Assembly (NCBI GenBank): GCA_029259845.1
Contig: JAJDEI010000145.1
Location: 1-41,529 of the forward strand
DNA: 41,529 nt
Direction: 5' to 3'
Origin: Planctomycetaceae bacterium
GTDB lineage: Bacteria; Planctomycetota; Planctomycetia; Planctomycetales; Planctomycetaceae
Shown: positions 7,276 to 14,544 of the stretch, one piece after another
Numbering within the stretch: position 1 is the first letter of the stretch
How the letters are laid out: every line of letters begins with the position of its first letter
Notes under the pieces: model-generated
Databases searched by the model: none
The model's input: the letters and a program-made list of their open reading frames with translations, nothing else
What the model was told of the DNA's origin: nothing
Translations under genes and position numbers: made by a program

Positions 7276-8013
7276 TTAGCCGCCAAAGACCTGGCGCATC
7301 GAAACGGACAGTTCCCCCAGTGCGTGTGATCCATCACCCGCAAAGCTGGAGCCGTGCATGATGGCCAGCGTCTTGGGCTTCAAATCGGCCAGCTTCTTGA
7401 GAATGCCATCCGTTTGGGGCGTGTAGGGGATGTAGTTGGCCAACGGCCCGGCCTGCATCTGCTGCATGGCCGATTTGACTCGCTCGGACAGGTCGTCTTC
7501 GGTGATCGGCTCCACGTTGCCGCCCTGATGGAACAGGTCCGAGCAGAACAGCGTTTGCTCGGTCTCCTCGAACAGCAGACCGGCGTCCCAGCCGTGGGGG
7601 AGCTGCGCGGTTGAACAAAAGCGAAATCGATGCTTCCCCGTGTCGAGCACTTCGCCATCGCCCATGCCTTTCGGCGTCCGGACCGCAAAATCGTTGATGT
7701 TGATCATGGCCGAAACTTGACCGCAAACCGGCTCGGCATGGGGGGCGGCGTCGAGCCACAAGTTCAGCGCCCCGCACTCGTCGGACTCGAAATGGCTGAA
7801 TGCGACCCAGCGAATTTTCGCGGGATCGATCACCCGCGCCACCGCCTCCCGAAGCAACGGGAAGCTGGACCGGTATCCGGTGGTAAAGAGAAGGGGTTGC
7901 TCGTCCCGAACCAGGAAGAAATTGAACTGGAGATCGATGTCCGGTGAGTACAAGCAAAACCGGAACACGTCGGAGGCGATTTCCGTGACGGATGGAGGAT
8001 TGAACGTGAACAT
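7276..8013 (-). CDS. Flavodiiron-type metallo-beta-lactamase-fold protein (ODP-like)
   Basis: 245 residues from ATG 8013 (GGGAAGA upstream); the frame extends further but into repeat DNA. The fold and motifs fit the diiron MBL domain of flavodiiron proteins: [12 protein letters not shown] (H74, E76, D78, E79), the aspartate in [11 protein letters not shown] and the histidine in [11 protein letters not shown]. In flavodiiron enzymes the first motif is H-x-E-x-D-H; here the last residue is Glu. The flavodoxin domain is absent, as in stand-alone ODP oxygen-sensing proteins of chemotaxis or stress response. The likely role is oxygen or NO binding/reduction, or hydrolysis; no redox partner lies nearby. 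Confidence 0.82.
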   Translation of the reverse strand: MFTFNPPSVTEIASDVFRFCLYSPDIDLQFNFFLVRDEQPLLFTTGYRSSFPLLREAVARVIDPAKIRWVAFSHFESDECGALNLWLDAAPHAEPVCGQVSAMININDFAVRTPKGMGDGEVLDTGKHRFRFCSTAQLPHGWDAGLLFEETEQTLFCSDLFHQGGNVEPITEDDLSERVKSAMQQMQAGPLANYIPYTPQTDGILKKLADLKPKTLAIMHGSSFAGDGSHALGELSVSMRQVFGG

Positions 8014-8072
8014 CTGATCTTCCCAAGAACTTGTGAGGGTGGTTGATCGGCGGGTGGCGGGTGGCCCAGCCG

Positions 8073-8121
8073 AATCGGTTGGGTGCCGGAGGTGCAAGAT
8101 GCGTCACACTCAGCGTCCGTT
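8073..8121. repeat. 49-bp dispersed repeat, copy 1
   Basis: Matches 40459-40507 at about 41 of 49 positions, with a nearly exact core (CAAGATGC then TCACACTCAGCGTCCGTT, one mismatch between). In this copy GGGTGCC at 8081 and GGCACCC at ~8163, with inner CACACTC/GAGTGTG, form a hairpin; the other copy lacks the right half. Confidence 0.7.
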
Positions 8122-8197
8122 CGCTTTTCAGGTTTACAATCTTCTTCAAGAGCCGAGTGTGCGGCACCCTGTTGCTCCGCAATCCGGCCAACTCGCC

Positions 8198-8288
8198 GGG
8201 TGCCATGCTCATGTCGCGAAGCAGCATGAGCATGCGGGGTGGGGGCCGTGGCATGTCCGCCCTGCTTCGCGATGCGGACATGGCACCC
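8198..8288 (-). repeat. 91-bp GGGTGCCATG inverted-repeat element, copy 2
   Basis: Same length and ends (GGGTGCCATG...CATGGCACCC) as the copy at 1188-1278. Its reverse complement aligns with that copy along the whole length with few differences. It lies between the ATPase stop and the metallo-hydrolase gene. Confidence 0.8.
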
Positions 8289-8310
8289 CCCGATGGCGGT
8301 CGTTGGAGAG

Positions 8311-11300
8311 TCACGTCACGCGGAAGCTGTTGAGGTCGGTGGCGACTTCGAGGGGCGTGGGGGCGAGGGTGGTGTGGAGTTGGGTGATGAGGCCGGGGGT
8401 GGGGGGGCCGTAGGGGCGGAACTTGACGAAGGTGCCGGTCTCTTCGCGGTACAGCAGCGCGCGGTGCACGCCCAGCTTGGAGGCGGCGGGGGAGTCGATC
8501 AGGTTGGACGAATCGGTGGCGTTCATCGGGAAGGCGATCCGCAGTTCGAACTCCCTGAGCGACTGGCGGCTGAACCAGCGGTCGACGTTGCTGTACGAAT
8601 CGGCCCACAGCAGCAGGTGCATGCCGAGTTCCGGACCTTGGGCGATCAGGTCGGCGAACTGTTTGCCCGCGTCGGGCGCGGCGTCTTCCGTCGACGTGCC
8701 GAAGCCGCTGAGGCTGAAGTCGTCCTCCGACTTTCGCAGGTCGCGGAACTTACTCACGCCGGCCACGAAGACAAACAGCGGCGGATGCGTTTCGCCGATC
8801 AGTCCGTCGCGGCGGTGCCGTTCGGCGGTCAGTTCTTCGAGGGCGGACGATGCGGTCTGCGGAGTGACGAGACGGACCCTGCCCGGGACCGCGTCGGCGA
8901 GGCGCTTCCAGAGTTCGGACTCCGATGAGCCGGGAGGGGTGCCGTCGAAGATGGAGAAGGGGGGTGGAGGGGTGTCGCCAGCAAGCCCACGGGTTGCAAC
9001 CCGTGGGCTTGCGGCGAGGGCGATGAGGGCGGTGGTGAGGATGCCGGTTGCGGCACCGGTGTCTGCGCCGACGATCAGCAGGTTGCTGCCGGTCTGCGGG
9101 GCGAAGGTGACGCCGGTCGGCGGACCGATGTCGACGGCTTCGCCGAGCCAGATGCGCGGGGGACTGGGCATTCGGTACTCGGTACTCGGTCCTTCGTTGG
9201 ACGGCGCCGCGATCAGTGCCATCAGCTCTTCGTTGCGGGTGGGGTCGGAGGGGACGTTGCCTTCGAAGACGACCGGCGGTTGCAGGGTGATGCCGCGCTC
9301 CAGGGCGAAATGCTGCATGACGGCCAGGTAGCCGGTACGTTCCTCGTCGGGGAGCCAGGCGATTTGGAAGGGGTGATTGCCCTCGATCATGCCGTTGGCA
9401 TCGTTGTAAATCGCTTCGCCGGGGCGGGTGAGCAGCCGCGCGGCGGTGTTCTCCTCGCTGAGGATCAGATGGGCGTCCGCCTCGCTGCACTGCAGGGCGA
9501 CCCGGACCGCGACCTGTCCCAGCGTGCTGCGGGCGAGCGAGTAGGCCCCGCCCAGCGTCTGCGAGCCGAGGATCACATGCACGCCAAATGCCCGCCCCTG
9601 CCGGACCAGCCGGTCGAGCAGCAGAGCCGCCTGCTGCGAGTAGCGGTCGTCTTCGACGAAGAACTCCTGGAACTCATCGATGACGAGCAGGATGCGGGGC
9701 AGGGAGGGCGGACCGCCAAGAGCGGAGAGCGGAGAGCCGCCGGGGGCTGTTGACTCTTGACGCCTGTCTCTCGGCTCTTGTCTCTCGGCTCTCGGCTTTC
9801 GGCTCTCGACGGCGTCTCGGTACGAGGCGATGTCCTGGACGTTGTGGGCGCGGAACAGGTCGCCGCGCTCGTGCAGGATGGTGTCGAGCCGCTGCAGGAC
9901 ACTCACGCCGAACTCGCGGTCGCTTTCGATGGCAATCACGCGGGCATGAGGCAGGCCGTTCGACACCACGCCGTCAGACACCCGGTGTCTCGAATCGAGA
10001 TCGGGGGGCGGATCGGTCTCCGCCGCGGAATCCGCGATCAGTGCGGATTGGCTGTTGAGACACCGGGTGTCTTCGTCGCGCGTGTCCTGGGGGGCGTACG
10101 CTTTGAACTCGACGCCTTTTTTGAAGTCGACCAGATAGAGTTCGACCTCCTCCGGCGAGTAGTGCATGCAGACGTTGGTGATCAGTGCGTGGAAGAAGGT
10201 CGATTTGCCGGAGCCGGTTTTGCCGGCGACGAGCATGTGTTGGCTGGTACCTTTTCCCAGCCGCAGGTGCTGCAGTTTGGTCGCCCCGGCCCGTCCCAGC
10301 GGGATGTCGATGCCGGTGCGGCTGTCCTTGCTCCAGAACTCTTCCGGCTTCGGAGCGATGCGACCAAAGGAGACCTCGACGCGGCGGATGTCCTTGGACG
10401 CCTCGCCGACGTTTTTGACGATTTGCGTGAACGTCTCCGGCAGCGGCGGCGTGTCGATGACCAACGGACAACGGCGAAGTTCGGGCGTCTCCGAATGAAA
10501 CGCCCCGTCGCGCCATTGGAACGTGTTAGCGGTCGCCGCGACGCTGTCGAGATCGAAGGCGTTGGGCATCTGGGCGGCGAGGTCTGTGCTCATCAACAGA
10601 TACACGCCGCACCGCGGGCCGCTGGTGGCGATGCTTACCAGGCGGCGGGCCGCCTGCTCGCTGAATTTGCTGGGGAAATCGGCCACCACGAGCACGTGAT
10701 ACGGTTCGGCGACCTCGCCGGCGAAGTGGTTGTACTCCTCAATGGTGGCGAATTCGTTGCGCAGGTACTTTTGCAGCACGTTCTCCATGTGCTCGGTCAG
10801 TTCGGCCAACCGCGCTTCGATGTGCCCCATCTCCGTCCAAATGCGACTGGTGATCAGCAGTTCGTCGTAGTCCGCCAGATGCATGAATCCGGAGAAACTT
10901 TCGCCCAGCCCGACCGGGTCGATAATTGTCAGCCGCAGCTTCGCCGGGGGAATGCGTGTGAGCATTCTCAACAGCGCGACCTGCATCGCCTGGACGGCTT
11001 CGCGTCTCCCCGGCTGCCCGTTGGTTTCCAACAGCAGCGAGGACGAATTGGGAAACGGCAACAGGGCGGGGATGCGGAACTGTGACGTTTCCGAGACCAA
11101 CCCTTCCATCGAGGAAAGGCCCCCTTCGATCTGCGCGAGGTCGACGGCGTACTCGCCGATGCGAATGCCCTGGGGAATCACAGTCGGCGGCGTCCATGCC
11201 GGCTTGGCCAGTTCGGACCAATCGAGGTTGCTTTGTTCGCTTTCCTGCCGGGCATCGGCACTGAATGCCTCGAACGCTTGCACGGCGTGCGACCATGCGG

Positions 11301-12588
11301 TGGAGAGTTCGTCCCACGCTTGCTGCTGTTGCTGCTGAAGCGCGGCCACGTACCGATCAAGTTCCTCCTGCCGATGGTCGCGGGCTACCTCGAAGGCTTG
11401 CGTGAGTTCGACCAGTTGCTGCTGTTCCTGCCGCTCGATCGCTCCCCGCTGCGTGTCTCGTTCGGCATCAAGCGATTTGACGCGCGCTGAGTAACCGGCG
11501 GACGACTCGCCCATCGTTGTCTGCAACCGCTGTTCGATGTCGGCAAGGGTTTGCTGATGCGCCGACTCGTAGCGTTCGAGTTGTTGCTGAAGCTGCTGCT
11601 CCCGCTTCTTCCGGAGGCTCTCGTATTCGCGTTCCCGTTTCTGCTCTTCCTGGGCGGCGAACTGCGACCAGCGTTCGTGAAAGAACTGGGCGGCCGAGGC
11701 GTGCTCGTGGAGCCGCGAATAGACATCCGAGAGCTGCATCGACGAGATCGCGTACAGCACTGACAGCAACAGCGTGCCGGCGATCACGGCGGTGCCGGCA
11801 GCGACGGCCATCCAGACGACATCTGTCCGCTCCGCAGACACCCCGACCACTGACGGCGGCACGAGCAGGAACAGCGGGATTCCGATCAGAGCAACAATCG
11901 CCGCGAGCGTCCCCAACCAGCGCCCGCCGACAAAAACTCGCGGCAGCAGCAGCTTGTTCCACGTGCGCAACCGTTCCTGAGCGGCCGTCATCGCATCGGT
12001 GAACTCGGCAGAGAATCCTTCGAGGTCGTGGGCATCGGTTTGCGGCGGGGGGAGCGCGTCAGGCGCCCAACCGCGGGCATCCATGATCTCCTGCATCGTC
12101 TCGCAAATCGCGGCGCATTCCGCTTGTTGCTGTTCGCGGGTCTTCGCCAACGTTGCTCGGATGCGGTCGTACTGGCGTTTGGGACTCTCCTCCGCCGTGT
12201 CGTCGAGGACGGAGGCGGCGACCCAACTGCTGTCCTCGTGCTGCAGGTTGACGCGCTCGGTCTCCACACGGGCCTCTCTGCGGGTCCGAGAAATGGTCGC
12301 CTCATGCTCGGCTTTGGCGGCGTCTCGCTCGGACGAATGCTGTGTCTCGACCTCGCTGCGCTGCTCGGCGAACTGCGTGTTGAGCGTCGCTTCCTGCTGC
12401 GCGTGCTCCTCGATGACTTGCGCCAAATCGCGGGCAAGCGACTCCTGGTGCGGATCGTTCCCGCTGCCGAACCGCGCCGCATACGCCTGCTCAGATTGAA
12501 CACGCCGAACGGCCGCTTCTTCCAAAGTGCGGAGACGGTCAGTGATCGGAGACAACACTGTGTCCGAGGGTTTGGCTGTTTCGTTCAA
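8311..12588 (-). CDS. FtsK/EssC-like ATPase of a type VII-like secretion locus
   Basis: 1425 residues, TTG start (GAGGAG upstream). Order: charged coiled coil (1-~205), two TM helices (~222-245 and ~255-280), long Gln/Glu-rich coiled coil (~300-440), a linker with a first nucleotide-binding-like fold (~500-720), then an FtsK/SpoIIIE ATPase with Walker A VAGKTGSGKST (~784-794) and Walker B LLVIDEFQEF (~966), and a last domain whose P-loop is degenerate (GADTGAATG, no Lys, ~1170). One active and later degenerate ATPase domains resemble EssC/EccC motors that drive WXG100 export. WXG100-like genes lie just upstream. Repeat-derived segments interrupt it in frame: residues ~839-872, ~925-955, ~1133-1139 and ~1192-1202. 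Confidence 0.88.
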   Translation of the reverse strand: MNETAKPSDTVLSPITDRLRTLEEAAVRRVQSEQAYAARFGSGNDPHQESLARDLAQVIEEHAQQEATLNTQFAEQRSEVETQHSSERDAAKAEHEATISRTRREARVETERVNLQHEDSSWVAASVLDDTAEESPKRQYDRIRATLAKTREQQQAECAAICETMQEIMDARGWAPDALPPPQTDAHDLEGFSAEFTDAMTAAQERLRTWNKLLLPRVFVGGRWLGTLAAIVALIGIPLFLLVPPSVVGVSAERTDVVWMAVAAGTAVIAGTLLLSVLYAISSMQLSDVYSRLHEHASAAQFFHERWSQFAAQEEQKREREYESLRKKREQQLQQQLERYESAHQQTLADIEQRLQTTMGESSAGYSARVKSLDAERDTQRGAIERQEQQQLVELTQAFEVARDHRQEELDRYVAALQQQQQQAWDELSTAWSHAVQAFEAFSADARQESEQSNLDWSELAKPAWTPPTVIPQGIRIGEYAVDLAQIEGGLSSMEGLVSETSQFRIPALLPFPNSSSLLLETNGQPGRREAVQAMQVALLRMLTRIPPAKLRLTIIDPVGLGESFSGFMHLADYDELLITSRIWTEMGHIEARLAELTEHMENVLQKYLRNEFATIEEYNHFAGEVAEPYHVLVVADFPSKFSEQAARRLVSIATSGPRCGVYLLMSTDLAAQMPNAFDLDSVAATANTFQWRDGAFHSETPELRRCPLVIDTPPLPETFTQIVKNVGEASKDIRRVEVSFGRIAPKPEEFWSKDSRTGIDIPLGRAGATKLQHLRLGKGTSQHMLVAGKTGSGKSTFFHALITNVCMHYSPEEVELYLVDFKKGVEFKAYAPQDTRDEDTRCLNSQSALIADSAAETDPPPDLDSRHRVSDGVVSNGLPHARVIAIESDREFGVSVLQRLDTILHERGDLFRAHNVQDIASYRDAVESRKPRAERQEPRDRRQESTAPGGSPLSALGGPPSLPRILLVIDEFQEFFVEDDRYSQQAALLLDRLVRQGRAFGVHVILGSQTLGGAYSLARSTLGQVAVRVALQCSEADAHLILSEENTAARLLTRPGEAIYNDANGMIEGNHPFQIAWLPDEERTGYLAVMQHFALERGITLQPPVVFEGNVPSDPTRNEELMALIAAPSNEGPSTEYRMPSPPRIWLGEAVDIGPPTGVTFAPQTGSNLLIVGADTGAATGILTTALIALAASPRVATRGLAGDTPPPPFSIFDGTPPGSSESELWKRLADAVPGRVRLVTPQTASSALEELTAERHRRDGLIGETHPPLFVFVAGVSKFRDLRKSEDDFSLSGFGTSTEDAAPDAGKQFADLIAQGPELGMHLLLWADSYSNVDRWFSRQSLREFELRIAFPMNATDSSNLIDSPAASKLGVHRALLYREETGTFVKFRPYGPPTPGLITQLHTTLAPTPLEVATDLNSFRVT
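8981..9012. repeat. Perfect 32-bp palindrome inside the ATPase gene
   Basis: GCAAGCCCACGGGTTG and its exact complement abut with no loop. The palindrome is translated as part of SPRVATRGLAGD in the C-terminal domain of the ATPase, right after an alanine-rich helix. It looks like a repeat unit of the intergenic kind that has landed in coding DNA without shifting the frame. Confidence 0.85.
9172..9190. repeat. 7-bp tandem TCGGTAC (2.7 units) inside the ATPase gene
   Basis: TCGGTAC-TCGGTAC-TCGGT is read on the minus strand as STEYRM between EGP and PSPPRIWLGEAV. Similar GAGTACC text recurs in the intergenic DNA near 31935-31960, suggesting a dispersed simple-sequence element. Confidence 0.55.
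9717..9812. repeat. CCGAGAG-rich low-complexity segment inside the ATPase gene
   Basis: On the minus strand this segment contains several GCCGAGAG and CCGAGAGAC units and is translated as an Arg/Glu/Pro/Ser-rich stretch (ESRKPRAERQEPRDRRQES then TAPGGSPLSALGGPP) immediately before the Walker B strand. It is unlike the flanking conserved ATPase sequence and looks like an expanded simple repeat kept in frame. Confidence 0.7.
9976..10072. repeat. 97-bp AGACACCCGGTGTCT-bounded element inside the ATPase gene (copy A)
   Basis: AGACACCCGGTGTCT (9976-9990) and AGACACCGGGTGTCT (10058-10072) are each palindromic and mutually inverted. Intergenic relatives of the same size lie at 21526-21620 and 30948-31040. 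Here the element is translated without stop as DTRCLNSQSALIADSAAE and TDPPPDLDSRHRVSD, between GVEFKAYAPQ and LPHARVIAIESDREFG of the ATPase. Confidence 0.85.
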
Positions 12589-12650
12589 GTCGGCTCACTC
12601 TCCTCTGCACAATTCGCTGAATATTGTCGGGGCGGGCTGTACCGAAAAAT

Positions 12651-12713
12651 GTAGGGTGGGCTGTGCCCACCATGCTTCCGGTAACTGGCAATGGTGGGCA
12701 CAGCCCACCCTAC
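12651..12713. repeat. GTAGGGTGGGC inverted repeat, copy 1
   Basis: 23-bp perfect arms: GTAGGGTGGGCTGTGCCCAC plus CAT (12651-12673) and the complement (12691-12713). Each arm holds its own small palindrome (GTGGGCACAGCCCAC). It lies between the ATPase start and the WXG100-like gene, so it is transcribed within the operon. A second copy is at 41279-41364. Confidence 0.85.
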
Positions 12714-12721
12714 CGGTCCGG

Positions 12722-12961
12722 TCACCGGTCGTTGTCACTGAGGTCGCGTTCGGCGGCTGCGATCACCTGGGACATGTGTGAGATGATCGGCAGCGCCCGT
12801 TGTAACTCATCAGCCAAGTGCTGAAGTTCCTGCTCCTCGAACCGTTTCGCGTTCGCGTCGTCCCAATGTTCGCGGACATCGGCCCAGCGCAGCGTGAGCT
12901 TTTCCCAGGCCTCTTTGAGACGACCGGCACCGGCTTGAAGGTTGCCTGCATAACGCGACAT
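12722..12961 (-). CDS. WXG100-like small helical protein (79 aa)
   Basis: Short, all-helical, no signal peptide. The central turn reads EHWDDANAKRFEEQEL: W33-x-D35, then F41 eight residues after the Trp, flanked by two amphipathic helices, as in ESAT-6/WXG100 proteins (W-x-G turn, ~80-100 residues). The same W-x-D-x4-(K/R)2-F-x-E pattern is present in the 90-residue protein at 13741-14013, so the two may form a heterodimer. ATG 12961 has GAGGAA upstream. It lies directly before the FtsK/EssC-like ATPase, which is the usual export motor partner. Gly of WXG is Asp here, as is usual, to my recollection, in planctomycete relatives. Confidence 0.75.
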   Translation of the reverse strand: MSRYAGNLQAGAGRLKEAWEKLTLRWADVREHWDDANAKRFEEQELQHLADELQRALPIISHMSQVIAAAERDLSDNDR

Positions 12962-12979
12962 GGGGCCGAGTTCCTCGGT

Positions 12980-13576
12980 TCAAGACTTTTCGTCTGTGAC
13001 GACGCCAGGACGTTCCGTGTAACCGGTGACCGGTTGTTGGGCAGGGGGCGCGTCGTTTGCCGGCAAGGCAGTGCCGCCTGAGGCATCACCCGGGCTGCTG
13101 GCCACTTCGGCGTAACGTTCCAGCGCACTCGCGGTCCGTTCGATGAGGGCGATCATGCGGGGCAGGTCGTTCTCGACACACCGGGCAAACGACGCCATCC
13201 GCCCGCGAAACTCATCCGACTCGTGGGCCAGTTTGATCGACCAGTCTTTCACGCGGCGGACCATTTGCTGGCAATGCTGCAGCCGCCGTTTGGCCCGCTC
13301 GTGGGCCTGCTTTTCCTCAATGCAAGCCGGCCGCTTACCGGCGACTGTTCTCATGCGGCAGGTATTCAATTCCGACCGCGTCTGAGCGACCTTTTCGAAT
13401 CCGACTTGAATCTGTTTGGTCCAATAGGCGGGCCGCTCCTGTTCGGCCCAATCCAACACGCGGTGGACTTGCATCTGCATCAACTCCAGCGCCGAAGCTG
13501 CCTCCGACTCGAACTCAATCAGAGCCGCCTTGAAGGCCCTGACGGCGGTAATGTCAGTAACTCTGGCGGAAGACAT
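12980..13576 (-). CDS. Helical protein of the type VII-like operon (198 aa)
   Basis: No named family. Almost wholly alpha-helical with long charged helices (residues ~5-165), including ITAVRAFKAALIEFESEAASALELM, a paired-Trp segment (VLDWAEQERPAYWTKQIQ) and a KQAHERAKRRLQHCQQMVRRVKDWSIKL coiled stretch. A disordered Pro/Ala/Gly tail (~166-198) follows. No signal peptide or TM. It lies between the two WXG100-like genes in the same direction with an 18-base gap to the next. By position it could be a chaperone, adaptor or secreted substrate of the system; this is inference only. Confidence 0.7.
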   Translation of the reverse strand: MSSARVTDITAVRAFKAALIEFESEAASALELMQMQVHRVLDWAEQERPAYWTKQIQVGFEKVAQTRSELNTCRMRTVAGKRPACIEEKQAHERAKRRLQHCQQMVRRVKDWSIKLAHESDEFRGRMASFARCVENDLPRMIALIERTASALERYAEVASSPGDASGGTALPANDAPPAQQPVTGYTERPGVVTDEKS

Positions 13577-13740
13577 GTTGGTTGAGAGTCGCGGGATGAG
13601 AGTTGCAGTCTGAAACCTGAGGGGCGAGGGTCGAGAAAATGGGACCTGTTCGTTTCCCGCTGTACCGAATCAAAACCGCCGTCGCTTGCGGATTGGCACA
13701 CGCCCTATGGGTCGGGGCCTGTTTAACAACCGACCGGTCG

Positions 13741-14013
13741 TCAACGCTGTTGCAAGTACTCGTCGATGCGTTCGGCTTTGCGGAGGAGATAGGGGATGTG
13801 AGTGTTGTTGGCTTCGACGAACTGCCCGAGCAGACGCAGGTGTTGTTTGAACTCTTCGGTGAATTTCTTGTTCTCCTGATCGCGCCAGGAATTGCTGAGC
13901 GACTCCAGCCGCGTGCCCAGCATGGACGCCTGGTCGGTAAGCGTGTTGTTGAACTGTTTGAGCTGCTGGGCGAACTGCCGCAATTCGTCCGGATTGGCGA
14001 TGGCCTGGGGCAT
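13741..14013 (-). CDS. WXG100-like small helical protein (90 aa)
   Basis: ATG 14013 has GGGAGG at good spacing. The protein is a helix-turn-helix hairpin: helix 1 DELRQFAQQLKQFNNTLTDQASMLGTRLESLSNS, turn W43-R-D45, helix 2 ENKKFTEEFKQHLRLLGQFVEANNTHIPYLLRKAERIDEYLQ. Length, Trp position and lack of a signal peptide match WXG100/ESAT-6 superfamily proteins. Shares W-x-D-x4-KK-F-x-E with the 79-residue protein downstream. It heads the recognisable part of the minus-strand operon leading to the FtsK/EssC-like ATPase, so it is likely a substrate or structural component of that secretion-like system. Confidence 0.78.
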   Translation of the reverse strand: MPQAIANPDELRQFAQQLKQFNNTLTDQASMLGTRLESLSNSWRDQENKKFTEEFKQHLRLLGQFVEANNTHIPYLLRKAERIDEYLQQR

Positions 14014-14350
14014 CAGCAGGGCCTCCCAAGTGTCGATGCAGGCGCAGGGAAACGCCCCGCACGCCTCTCTCCCATGTTACGGAGGAACCGCCCGGTTCTC
14101 CACACCAGCCGCGGGCGGAACCGGGCCGTTCAAAGATGGAAGCTGGGCAACCTCGTCACCCGAAGCGCCAGCGAGGGACGAATCGCTCACTCACGTTCGC
14201 TTCCTCGCTGACGCTTCGGGTTCCCATTGAGCTTGTCCCGGTCGGTCTTCTCCCAAGTGAAACTTTGAATGGCCCTGGCGGGCGGAACTGGTGATTCAAG
14301 GTTCCTCGGGCACCATTTCCCTGGTCGCGACATCGGTCTGCGTTCGACGG
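14014..14350. other. Intergenic region upstream of the WXG100-like operon
   Basis: No gene is supported. It holds one strong inverted repeat (14157-14222). The operon promoter should lie here or beyond the small frame at 14351-14476; no clear -35/-10 pair stands out. Confidence 0.5.
14157..14222. repeat. CCCGAAGCG inverted repeat, 66 bp
   Basis: ACCCGAAGCGCCAGCGAGGGA (14157-14177) pairs with TCCTCGCTGACGCTTCGGGT (14203-14222) with few mismatches around a 25-base centre containing GCTCACTCACG. A typical dispersed intergenic hairpin type. Confidence 0.7.
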
Positions 14351-14476
14351 CTAACCACAGAAACGGCCCTCGTTGAGCGACCGTTCGCAGAATGATCCCG
14401 CGAGCACGATTGAAACAGGTCCCTCCGACATTCTTCGTTCTGCTTGCATCCGGAAGTCCGCAGGGTTAAAGGACAT
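14351..14476 (-). CDS. Possible 41-residue leader protein
   Basis: ATG 14476 follows GAGGAAAGCAAC, a reasonable ribosome binding site, and encodes MSFNPADFRMQAERRMSEGP then 21 more residues to a TAG at 14351. It is in the same direction as, and upstream of, the WXG100-like operon. The sequence is plausible for a small soluble peptide but no family is recognised and the C-terminal half looks random, so it may be a chance frame. Confidence 0.35.
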   Translation of the reverse strand: MSFNPADFRMQAERRMSEGPVSIVLAGSFCERSLNEGRFCG

Positions 14477-14544
14477 GTTGCTTTCCTCGTCCGTCGTCTC
14501 CTGTCTGGTGACCGCATTCACCGAGCCCCTGTCATCGAGCCCCC

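Noticed and set aside
6818..7279. 153-codon plus-strand frame between the AbiJ-like and metallo-hydrolase genes
   Set aside because: Passes through the GTCAGGC repeats, Arg-rich, no family and no ribosome site.
7334..8608. 424-codon minus-strand frame in a second frame
   Set aside because: Overlaps the metallo-hydrolase in another frame and crosses the 91-bp repeat; His/Arg/Pro-rich.
9757..11085. 442-codon plus-strand frame opposite the FtsK/EssC-like gene
   Set aside because: Antisense of a gene with Walker motifs; composition is shadow-like.
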